Assembly (NCBI GenBank): GCA_903864485.1
Contig: CAIPGD010000241.1
Location: 1 to 19,786, forward strand
Length of the DNA stretch: 19,786 bases
Origin: an uncultured bacterium
Lineage (GTDB): Bacteria > Pseudomonadota > Gammaproteobacteria > Burkholderiales > Burkholderiaceae_E
Direction of reading: 5' to 3'
This document shows, in pieces, positions 6,365 to 14,500 of the stretch. The notes beneath the pieces were generated by a model. The model ran no database searches. It was not told where the DNA came from and worked only from the letters and a program-made list of their open reading frames with translations. The translations under genes and the position numbers were made by a program. Numbering within the stretch: the stretch's first letter is position 1; the number at the start of each line of letters is the position of its first letter.

Positions 6365-7381
6365 TTATCCTTGTCTGGCCATCGCGTGGCTGAGCGCTTC
6401 GAAGACGGTTTCGGGGGCGATCTGGGTCAGGCATGCGGTATGCCCGAGAGGGCATTCGCGCGCAAAGCAGGGGCTGCAGTCCAACTGAAGCCAGAGCACT
6501 TGGGCGCGTGCCGAACCGGGGGGCGTGTGGCGGGGGTCGCTCGATCCAAAGACGGCGGCCTGCGGGCGCCCAAAAGCTGCAGCGACATGCATCAGGCCAG
6601 AATCATTGGACACGACACCGTCGGCGTCGGCCAGCAGTGCGAAGGCGTCCCCGAGGGCGGTTTCGCCGCAGAGGTTGCGTACCGGACCGGCTGACATCGT
6701 TGTGATTTCCGTGGCAATAGGGCGTTCATTCATGCTTCCAACCAGCACGACTTGTACCTGTGGCCAGGATTCGGTCAGTCGGTCGGCAAGCGCCGCAAAA
6801 TGACGCGCTGGCCAACGTTTCGCGGGGCCATATTCAGCCCCGGGCGCGAGAATGACGATCGGGCCGGGTGGGATCTGGAGTTGCGCACGGACAGCCGCCG
6901 CGCGGTTAGGGTCTGCGTGCAGGACGGGCTGCGGGAAGGACGCGGGGGCGGGGGAGCCGCAGACGCTGGCGAGCCGCGCATAGTGTTCAACCATCGGCGC
7001 GCGACGCGCGACCGGGTCGGGTGAGTGAGTGAGGAGCGCACTGCGGGATTCTCCCCGATAGCCAATCCGTTCGCGGATACCCGCAAACCAGGGGATGAGG
7101 GCTGACTTGGCGGAGTTGGGCAGGATATAGGTGCGGTCGTAACCGGCATGGCCCAGCTTGCGTGCCAGGGCCCAACGTGCACGCAGTTGAAGTTGTCCGT
7201 GCCGTTGAGGCGCTTCGATCAGGCGATCGATCTCGGCCATGGCCGCACCGACCGGCAGGATATGAGGCGCTGCTAACCAGTCGAGCGGACGTTTGGGTTC
7301 GCGAGCCTTGAGCAGGGCTAGCAGTGGCTGGGCCATCACTGCGTCGCCGATCCAGTTGGGCGCAACGATCAGGGTACGCAT
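6365..7381 (-). CDS. waaF: ADP-heptose:LPS heptosyltransferase II WaaF (RfaF)
   Basis: WaaF adds the second L,D-heptose to the inner core of lipopolysaccharide at the cytoplasmic face of the inner membrane (GT9 family). ATG 7381 gives 338 residues beginning M-R-T-L-I-V-A-P-N-W-I-G-D-A-V-M, which matches the family start. It has the WaaF features I-L-P-N-S-A-K-S-A-L-I-P-W-F-A, I-G-Y-R-G-E, the ADP-heptose site S-N-D-S-G-L-M-H-V-A-A-A-F-G, and the C-terminal cysteine-rich D-C-S-P-C-F and C-P-L-G-H. A TTG at 7414 would add 11 residues and overlap the zinc-finger gene stop (TTGA); neither start has a good Shine-Dalgarno sequence. It lies between the zinc-finger and yheT-like genes with almost no spacing, so it is part of one - strand transcript. 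Confidence 0.94.
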   Translation of the reverse strand: MRTLIVAPNWIGDAVMAQPLLALLKAREPKRPLDWLAAPHILPVGAAMAEIDRLIEAPQRHGQLQLRARWALARKLGHAGYDRTYILPNSAKSALIPWFAGIRERIGYRGESRSALLTHSPDPVARRAPMVEHYARLASVCGSPAPASFPQPVLHADPNRAAAVRAQLQIPPGPIVILAPGAEYGPAKRWPARHFAALADRLTESWPQVQVVLVGSMNERPIATEITTMSAGPVRNLCGETALGDAFALLADADGVVSNDSGLMHVAAAFGRPQAAVFGSSDPRHTPPGSARAQVLWLQLDCSPCFARECPLGHTACLTQIAPETVFEALSHAMARQG

Positions 7382-7410
7382 CGGCCGGGCTGGCCGTTGC
7401 TCAGCGTCGT

Positions 7411-7656
7411 TCAATGACCGGCGTGCGCCGGCCCGTCAAACACGTAATGGGTGCCGCAGTAGGGGCATCGTCCTGCGCCGGTCGTGGTCACGTCAATGAA
7501 CACACGGGGATGTCCGCTCCAGCGGGCCATTTGAGGGTTGGGGCAAAACGCTGGGAGATCCTTTGCCTGCAAATGAACCGCATCCGCGGGCGCTGCGGAT
7601 GGGTTGCCTTGCGAATTCGTGGCAGGCGGATGGTCGGAGGGAGAATTTGCACGCAT
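7411..7656 (-). CDS. Small CHCC zinc-finger protein (NDUFS6-like domain)
   Basis: This 81-residue protein has a zf-CHCC domain: Cys38, then His49 (C-x10-H), Cys64 and Cys67 (H-x14-C, C-x2-C), ending Y-V-F-D-G, as in the mitochondrial complex I subunit NDUFS6 and its small bacterial relatives. The bacterial proteins have no firmly established role, though a link with respiratory complex I or zinc/Fe-S handling is often suggested. The first ~30 residues are Pro/Ser/Ala-rich and probably disordered. ATG 7656 is preceded by AAGAGG five bases upstream, one of the best ribosome binding sites in the window. The 3' end overlaps or nearly meets waaF. In Burkholderiales I recall the same ilvE–zinc-finger–waaF order. 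Confidence 0.9.
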   Translation of the reverse strand: MRANSPSDHPPATNSQGNPSAAPADAVHLQAKDLPAFCPNPQMARWSGHPRVFIDVTTTGAGRCPYCGTHYVFDGPAHAGH

Positions 7657-7720
7657 GGGAACCTCTTGGGGTAACCGGATGGGGAGGAGTCAGCGCGGGG
7701 AATCAGTGGGGTGGCAAATT

Positions 7721-7755
7721 GGCCTTAGTTGGGCCTCGAATAGGCCTTAGATTGG
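7721..7755 (-). terminator. Repeats and stem-loop at the ilvE 3' end
   Basis: Directly after the ilvE stop codon, GGCCT (7732–7736) and AGGCC (7742–7746) form a perfect five-base stem with a five-base loop. A near-direct repeat, GGCCTTAGTTGG at 7721–7732 and GGCCTTAGATTGG at 7743–7755, flanks it. No T-run follows on the - strand, so termination is doubtful. The structure may instead protect or separate the ilvE message from the downstream genes. Confidence 0.25.
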
Positions 7756-8667
7756 CGTCAACCAATCGGAGTAGCGTGGATCGCGCCCGCCGACCGCGTC
7801 AAAGAAAATGGTCTGAATCTGCTCGGTGATCGGCCCGCGACGCCCAATCCCGATCTGCCGGCCGTCGAGTTCTCGGATCGGCGTCACTTCGGCGGCGGTG
7901 CCAGTAAAGAACGCTTCGTCGGCACAGTAGACCTCGTCGCGCGTAATGCGCTTCTCGGTCACGCTCAGGCCGAGGTCATGCGCGATCGTGATCACGGACG
8001 AGCGGGTGATGCCATCCAGGCACGAGGCGAGATCGGGGGTGTAGAGCTTGCCGTCCCGGATGATAAAGAGGTTTTCGCCAGCCCCTTCGGAAACATAGCC
8101 CTCGGTGTCGAGGAGCATGGCTTCATCGTAACCATCGGCGACGGCTTCCTGATTGGCCAGAATCGAATTGACGTAATGGCCGGACGCTTTGGCGCGCACC
8201 ATGGTGACATTGACGTGGTGGCGGGTAAAGGAAGAGGTCTTGACTCGAATCCCTTTGGACAGGCCGTCTTCGCCAAGGTAGGCGCCCCACGGCCAGGCCG
8301 CGATCGCCAGATGAATCTGATTGCCCCGCGTGTTGATTCCGAGTTTTTCGCTACCGATCCAGACTAATGGGCGGATGTAGCAGCTTTTAAGTCCATTGGC
8401 GCGGACGACTTCGCGTTGCGCTGCTTGCACGGTCTCGCGGTCAAAGGGCATCACCATCTGGAAAATATGGCACGACTGGAAGAGGCGGCGCGTATGTTCG
8501 GCCAGCCGGAAGATGCCGGTCCCGGCTGCGGTCTCATAGGCCCGGACCCCCTCAAAGACGCCCATTCCGTAGTGCAGCGTATGGGTGAGCACATGGATCT
8601 TGGCATCGCGCCATTCGACCAGTTTGCCGTCAAACCAAATCCAACCGTCGCGATCCGCCATCGACAT
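7747..8667 (-). CDS. ilvE: Branched-chain amino acid aminotransferase IlvE (class IV)
   Basis: IlvE catalyses the last step of leucine, isoleucine and valine synthesis, moving an amino group from glutamate to the branched 2-oxo acids with PLP. The 306-residue product is of normal length. It has the fold-type IV features: H-T-L-H-Y-G-M-G-V-F-E-G-V-R-A-Y at about 29–44, the PLP lysine at residue 160 in R-A-K-A-S-G-H-Y, E-G-A-G-E-N-L-F-I near the cofactor phosphate, and F-F-T-G-T-A-A-E-V-T-P-I near the end. ATG 8667 has AAAGGGA seven bases upstream and is preferred to ATG 8661. It is 72 bases after glnE and 90 bases before the zinc-finger gene, so it may have its own promoter; I could not identify a clear one. 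Confidence 0.96.
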   Translation of the reverse strand: MSMADRDGWIWFDGKLVEWRDAKIHVLTHTLHYGMGVFEGVRAYETAAGTGIFRLAEHTRRLFQSCHIFQMVMPFDRETVQAAQREVVRANGLKSCYIRPLVWIGSEKLGINTRGNQIHLAIAAWPWGAYLGEDGLSKGIRVKTSSFTRHHVNVTMVRAKASGHYVNSILANQEAVADGYDEAMLLDTEGYVSEGAGENLFIIRDGKLYTPDLASCLDGITRSSVITIAHDLGLSVTEKRITRDEVYCADEAFFTGTAAEVTPIRELDGRQIGIGRRGPITEQIQTIFFDAVGGRDPRYSDWLTPI

Positions 8668-8739
8668 GGTGCTGTCCCTTTGTGCGCTTATCGGCGCTGA
8701 TGATGATTTTCAAGCCCCGATTGTATCGAATCCCCCGAT

Positions 8740-11502
8740 TCAGGCGGCTCCGAATACGGCGTGCCAAAGCGCGGTGACACTGGAAACCTCCTCCGCCACT
8801 TGCGCGTGCGCTACCCGTGCATAGGGACTGTCGTCGAGTCGGAGCCTGTGTTGCAACGCGCGGTAACGACGATAGGCATCACTTGCCCCCTGAGCCAGCG
8901 CAGGCGGGATCAGTCCGATCCTTGCGGCTCGTTCGAGCAACGCGATGTTGCCCACATCGTCGAGCAATGCCGGATGCCGGGCACTGTGGGCCAAGACTAA
9001 GTACTGGACCGTAAATTCAACATCAATCAGGCCACCCCGATCGTGTTTCAGATCAAACAGTTCGGACCGATTGGGATGGCCTGCGGCAACCTGATGACGC
9101 ATATCCAGAATCTTGCGTGCGAGTTCGGCGAGTTCGGCAGGCCCGCGCACTCGCGCCAGAAGCTCTCGACGCAGGTTCTCAAACCACGGCTCGATGGACG
9201 GTAGCCCAGCGCAATGACGGGCCCGTGTGAGGGCTTGATGTTCCCAGACCCAGGCACTTTCGTGCTGGTAGCGGGCGAAGGCTTCAAGGCTCGAGACCAG
9301 GAGCCCCGAGTTGCCGTTGGGCCGCAGGCGCAGGTCGACCTCGAATAGCAAGCCGGCTGCGGTCCTGCTCGATAACCAGCCCATGAGGCGCTGCGCCAGT
9401 GCGGCATAGCATTCCGCGGCGCGGGGGTCCGGATCGTCATATAAAAAGACCAGATCGAGATCCGACGCGTAGCCCAGTTCTTTGCTGCCCAGGCGGCCAT
9501 AGGCGATCACGGCGAAGTGGGGCTCGGCTGTGTGCCGGTTACGCAGTTGCGACCAAACGAGCGGGATGACGAGCGCGAGAACCCGGTCGGCCAGTTCGCT
9601 CAGGTGATCGCTGACGCGTTCGATGCTCAGACGCCCTTCCAGATCCTGCACCAGGAGCCTGAACACCTGCGCATGGTGGGCCTCGCGCGCCAGATCCATC
9701 TGGCGTTCGACATCGGGCAGTCGACCTCCATCCAGTCGCGGTATTTGGTCAAGGCGGTCGCCGAGTTCCTGGCCCCACCGCGCGTAGTCGACCGGCTTCA
9801 AGACCTCTCCGTCGAGCAATTCATCGAGTACGACGGGATGGCGTAAGAGGTAGTTGGACCCCCACTGCGACTGGGCAACGGTGCGGACTAGCCGATCGAG
9901 GACTGCCGGAAACCGATCCATCAGGATCAAGTACGAAGGTCGGCCAAGCACGGATTCAAACAGGTCGATCAAACGAACCCACGCGTTTGGGTCTTTGGAC
10001 TGCGGACGGCCGCGAACGCGCGCAATCAAACGCTCGAGGACGACCCGGGTTTCGGGGCGGGCAGCACCCCAGCGCCGACTGGCCCGCAGGGCCTCAATTC
10101 GAGCCGCCAACTTTGGCGACTCGACCAGGTTGTCTGGATCCGAGGAGCTTACCGCCTCAACGGGGAGGGCCGTGCTAACCCGGTCCAATTGGCTTGGCCG
10201 CAGGAGCGCATCGAAGATTGCTGCGACGCGCCGGCGGGTAAGGTGTAGTCGGCTCTCCAGATCCTGGACGCACATTGAAAGCAACTGCGCCGTCTGCGCG
10301 CGGGCTTCGGGGGCATCGGGCAGGGTATGGGTCTGGGCATCCTCGCGGTACTGCAAGGCATGTTCGACTCGACGAAGCCACGTGTAGTCGTCGGCGAGCG
10401 CCTGGCACTCGTCTTGGGGCAACAACCCGCGTACGCCAAGGATTGCTAGCGTCGTTAAGGTGGATGGGTGGCGCAATTCCGGATCGCGACCACCGCGCAC
10501 GATCTGGAATAGCTGGGCAATGAATTCGATCTCACGGATGCCTCCGCGACCGAGTTTGACGTCGATTCCGCCACGGCGCAGTTCGCGTTTGGCGGCTTCG
10601 CTTCGGATGAGTGCATGCAGGTCCCGGAGCGCATCGAAGGCGCCAAAGTCGAGATATCGGCGCCAGACGAACGGTTGCACGAGTGTGGTGAGGCCGGCAT
10701 GGTCGGTGGCTCGTTGCACGGGCGTTGTCATTCCGGTGTCGGCGATCAGTCGCGACTTGAGCCAGGCAAAGCGTTCCCATTCGCGTCCCTGTTCGACCAG
10801 ATAGTCCTCGAGCGCCGGCAGGCTCATGGCAGCTGGCCCGGAGTCGCCATACGGGCGCAGTCGCAGGTCAATTCGAAAGACAAACCCGTCTTCGGTGACC
10901 GGATCCAGCAACTGAATCATTGCGCGGCTGACGCGCGCGAAAAATTCTGCACAGGAGATCGATGGCATGGGCCCGCCAGCGGTTCGACCTTCGTCCCGGT
11001 AGACCAGGACCAGATCGATATCGGACGACACATTCAACTCGCGTCCGCCCAGCTTGCCCATGCCAACGACTAGCAGGTCCATGGGCTGGCCCTGCGGGTC
11101 GCAGGGTTGACCAAAACGTTTGACGAGGTCGTCGGCAGCGCTGCGAACCGCGGTGCCGACTGCAATTTCCGCCAGATCGGTCATGACCGTGCAGACCTCG
11201 TCCAGCGCGGCGAGGCCCGATACATCTCTCTCGAGCAACGCCGCGAGGATGACCTGGCGGGTCTGGCGCAGTGCAATGCCGATCGCCCGTTCTGGGCCAG
11301 CCTGGTCCTGGGCGGGTTGAAGCCGCGATTGCAGCAGGCTTTCGATCGCGGCCCGATCGATGGGTTGCTGGCGCAGGCGTTCAAAATCAGCCCGGAGCTC
11401 AGGCCGGCGTTGGTCCCAGGCCTCAAGTGTGCGTCGCAGCCAGGCTGAGCTTAGGAGTCCGCGAGGTGCTCGAGTGGCGTGGCTGGAAGGATCGCTTGAC
11501 AC
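8740..11502 (-). CDS. glnE: Glutamine synthetase adenylyltransferase/adenylyl-removing enzyme GlnE
   Basis: GlnE adds AMP to glutamine synthetase to switch it off and removes it to switch it on, under control of PII (GlnB). Both nucleotidyltransferase domains are present: an N-terminal one with G-M-G-K-L-G-G-R-E-L-N-V-S-S-D-I-D-L (about 150–165) and a C-terminal one with Y-G-R-L-G-S-K-E-L-G-Y-A-S-D-L-D-L (about 665–685), each with the paired metal-binding aspartates. GTG 11502 gives 920 residues (E. coli 946) and begins about 17 residues before the family's first helix (S-S-A-W-L-R-R-T-L). GTG 11529 and GTG 11565 are further starts in frame; the latter would reach into yhdP. The gene is head to head with yhdP with about 38 bases between the chosen starts. 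Confidence 0.94.
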   Translation of the reverse strand: MSSDPSSHATRAPRGLLSSAWLRRTLEAWDQRRPELRADFERLRQQPIDRAAIESLLQSRLQPAQDQAGPERAIGIALRQTRQVILAALLERDVSGLAALDEVCTVMTDLAEIAVGTAVRSAADDLVKRFGQPCDPQGQPMDLLVVGMGKLGGRELNVSSDIDLVLVYRDEGRTAGGPMPSISCAEFFARVSRAMIQLLDPVTEDGFVFRIDLRLRPYGDSGPAAMSLPALEDYLVEQGREWERFAWLKSRLIADTGMTTPVQRATDHAGLTTLVQPFVWRRYLDFGAFDALRDLHALIRSEAAKRELRRGGIDVKLGRGGIREIEFIAQLFQIVRGGRDPELRHPSTLTTLAILGVRGLLPQDECQALADDYTWLRRVEHALQYREDAQTHTLPDAPEARAQTAQLLSMCVQDLESRLHLTRRRVAAIFDALLRPSQLDRVSTALPVEAVSSSDPDNLVESPKLAARIEALRASRRWGAARPETRVVLERLIARVRGRPQSKDPNAWVRLIDLFESVLGRPSYLILMDRFPAVLDRLVRTVAQSQWGSNYLLRHPVVLDELLDGEVLKPVDYARWGQELGDRLDQIPRLDGGRLPDVERQMDLAREAHHAQVFRLLVQDLEGRLSIERVSDHLSELADRVLALVIPLVWSQLRNRHTAEPHFAVIAYGRLGSKELGYASDLDLVFLYDDPDPRAAECYAALAQRLMGWLSSRTAAGLLFEVDLRLRPNGNSGLLVSSLEAFARYQHESAWVWEHQALTRARHCAGLPSIEPWFENLRRELLARVRGPAELAELARKILDMRHQVAAGHPNRSELFDLKHDRGGLIDVEFTVQYLVLAHSARHPALLDDVGNIALLERAARIGLIPPALAQGASDAYRRYRALQHRLRLDDSPYARVAHAQVAEEVSSVTALWHAVFGAA

Positions 11503-11540
11503 AGAGCCTATGCTACCTTCGGCCGCCACTCTCTGCGCAG

Positions 11541-14500
11541 ATGACAACAAACCGAACCTTCTCACGTGCTCCCTCCATTGCTCGCTGGACCCGGGTCCTG
11601 CTGGTGGGTTTAGTGCTTGCGGCCGTCCTCATCGGTGGTGGATATCTTGGCGTTCGACATGTCCTGTGGCCACGTATCGATGCCGTTCGGCCTCTGCTGC
11701 TGGAACAACTGACTCAATTGTTGGGGGCACCGGTCGAGGTCTCCCGGTTGGACGCGGACTGGGTTGGCGTCAACCCGAGCGTGACGATCGAGGGTTTGAG
11801 TCTTCGCGATCCGACCGGCGCCGTCGTTCTCAAGGTGCCGCAATTGAGCGCCCAACTCTCGTGGAATTCGCTGTTAAGTGGCGAGCCCCGATTTAACCGG
11901 ATCGTCCTGACAGACGCTCAGCTCGAGATCGAACGTGAAACCCACGACCTTTGGCGGGTCGCGGGAGTCGCGTTCCGGCCCAACGAGCCACTGACTTTTT
12001 TGCGGTGGGTGCTCACCCAAGCAGATGTCGAGTTGCGGCGCGCCCGCATTCGAATTCAGGATCGGACTCTGCCGGACGGTCAAGCCCGGCCTGGCCCGGC
12101 ATTGACCCAGGTGTTGGAGGGGGTGGATCTCAAGTTGCACAACCGCGGTACGCAACACCAACTTTCGATCGAGGTCCCCGCATCAGGAGCCGAACTCCAG
12201 GCCGTCAAGATCGAAAGTACGTTTTCGCATCAACGATTTAAGCCTGCAGAGGACTTCGAGCATTGGTCGGGTCAGGCTAAGTTGTCCGCCAAACGATTGG
12301 ACCTGGGCGTGCTCGCCCGACACCTATCGATGCCGGGTGGACTCACCCAAGGGGCTCTGGAAGGCCAGCTTGAGATAACGCTCGCTCCGCCCGCGCAAGG
12401 CCATGCGCGCACCGGACACGCGGACCTGAACTTCACGCTTCGCGACCTGGCGTTGCAACGCAGCAATGGGCCCCTGAGCCTGGCCACGGTCTCGTTGGCG
12501 GCCAGCGTCGGCCTAGATGAGGCCTTGTGGTCGGTCCAGTTAAAGCAACTGGATATGAAGGATCCTGCCAGTCTGACCCTCAAGATCAACAGCGGCGGGA
12601 AAGACCTGAGCTTTGATCGAAACACCCTGAGCCCGCGCGCTGGGCAACTTCAGCTCAGTCGTTTTGAACTGGCGGACGCAACGCCCTGGCTGGACCGGAT
12701 ACCGCTCTCCGATGAATGGCGTGACCGGTTACGCCAGCAAGCGCCTAAAGGAGCGGTGTTGGATGGCACTGCCAAATGGTCCCGCGGCGCGGGTGATGGG
12801 CTCGTTTGGGAGCTGAACGCAGGCTTCGAACGCGCATCTCTCGCTGCGCTTCCCGCTGCCCCAAATCGACCTGGCCAGCCCGGGTTCAGCAATCTGACCG
12901 GACGAGTCCAATGGCGTGACCAGGGCGGCCGGCTACAGATTTCAAGCACCGAGGCATCGATCGTTTTGCCGGGGGTTCTGGCGGAGCCTGCCGTGAATCT
13001 CGATCAGCTGAACGCCGACGTGCAGTGGCGGTTCGAGAACGGCGCGACCGCGCTCAACATCGATCAGTTGCGGTTTGCCAATGCGGATCTGGCCGGCGAG
13101 CTGAGCGGTGCTCTGCAGATTCCCGACTCCAAGGTGGCGGCTACAGCAGATCTCACCGGCCGTCTGCAGCGGGCTGAGGCGAAGCGGATCCCCCGCTATG
13201 TACCCACGCGCTTAGGTCCAGAACTGCGGGCTTGGCTGGCCTCGGCGCTGCAGGGCGGACAGGCTCGCGATGTCAAGATGCGTCTGCAGGGTCGGCTTGA
13301 TCGCTTCCCATTCGTGAAGCCCGCAGACGGCACGTTTCGCGTGGATGTGCCAGTCCGAGAGGTTCGGCTCGCCTACGCCGAGGGCTGGCCTGTTGCTGAG
13401 GCCATGACGGGTGATTTGACCTTCGCAGGCAACGGGATGACAGTCCGTCTTGATTCGGCGCAAATCTTTGGCCTGCGCCTGAGTGCAGTCAACGCCTCGA
13501 TTGCCGATTTTGATCGCTCGGTCCTGCGACTCGATCTGCTGGGCACGGGACCCGCACAGGAAATGGTTCGTTTTTCGAATGAGTCGCCTTTGAACGCGCG
13601 CCTGGGCGGGGTTACCAACTCCGTGCAGACGACCGGCGATGCCCGCCTCAACGTCCGTCTGTCTTTGCCGCTGGCTCAACTCGATCAGACGTCCGTCAAC
13701 GGGGGAATTCAGTTTGCCGGTAACAGCGTTGCCTTTGAGTCTGCGATTCCGCCCCTGACCCAGGTCCAGGGGTACCTGGATTTCTCCGACCGAGGCTTTG
13801 CATTGCGGGAACTGCGCGGCATGTTTCTGGGCGGACCGATTGCGCTCGAAGCGGATACGCAGACCCGGGCCACCGCTTCAAGTCAGCCAATCGATCTTCG
13901 CGCCTCCGGAACCGTGAGTGCTGCGGGTCTACGCCAATTGGTAGACAACGAACTTTTGCGGCGTCTCTCGGGTAATACCCGTTATGAGGCCCAACTCAAC
14001 ATTCAGGGTGCGAGCACCCGGCTGCGTGTTAAGTCCGACTTGATCGGTTTAGGCAGCGTTTTACCGGCGCCTTTTGCCAAATCGGCGGAAGCCCCGTTGC
14101 CGCTTGCTCTGGAGATGAGGCCGATGGGTGCCACGGGTGCTACGGGTGCCACTGGTGACGAAATCACAGCCCGTCTGGGCGAGTCCATTCGGATGGCATT
14201 CGAGCGCCGCCTCGATCCTGCCGCCAAGAAGTGGCTGCCGACTCGCGGCATTCTGGCAATTGGCAATGAGCCTACCTTGCCGGAGACCGGTTTTGCGGTT
14301 CGGGTTGACTCGGACATCGTGGATGTTGATCAATGGTCGCAGGTACTCGGGGACAGTCGGCTACCCGATGCGCCCTCCAAGGGACCCGACCTGGTGTCGG
14401 TCCTGCCGTCGGTGGTCACCATTCGAACTAAAGATCTGGTGATCGCGGGCCGCCACCTTCAGGATGCGGTGGTGGGTGCAACCCGTGCCGGGGGTTATTG

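Noticed and set aside
8728..8741. GAATC-CCCC-GATTC inverted repeat at the glnE 3' end.
   Set aside because: A five-base stem that overlaps the glnE stop codon and lacks a T-run is not enough to call a terminator or operator.
9854..10387. A 177-codon + strand frame inside glnE.
   Set aside because: It is Arg/Ser-rich shadow sequence opposite the conserved central part of GlnE.
11496..11501. A perfect TTGACA that could be the -35 box of a yhdP promoter.
   Set aside because: Nothing like TATAAT lies 16–18 bases downstream; the nearest candidate, TATGCT at 11509–11514, is only seven bases away.
11271..11540. The 90-codon 5' extension of the yhdP frame.
   Set aside because: It is antisense to the glnE 5' end. 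The membrane anchor expected at the start of YhdP follows ATG 11541.
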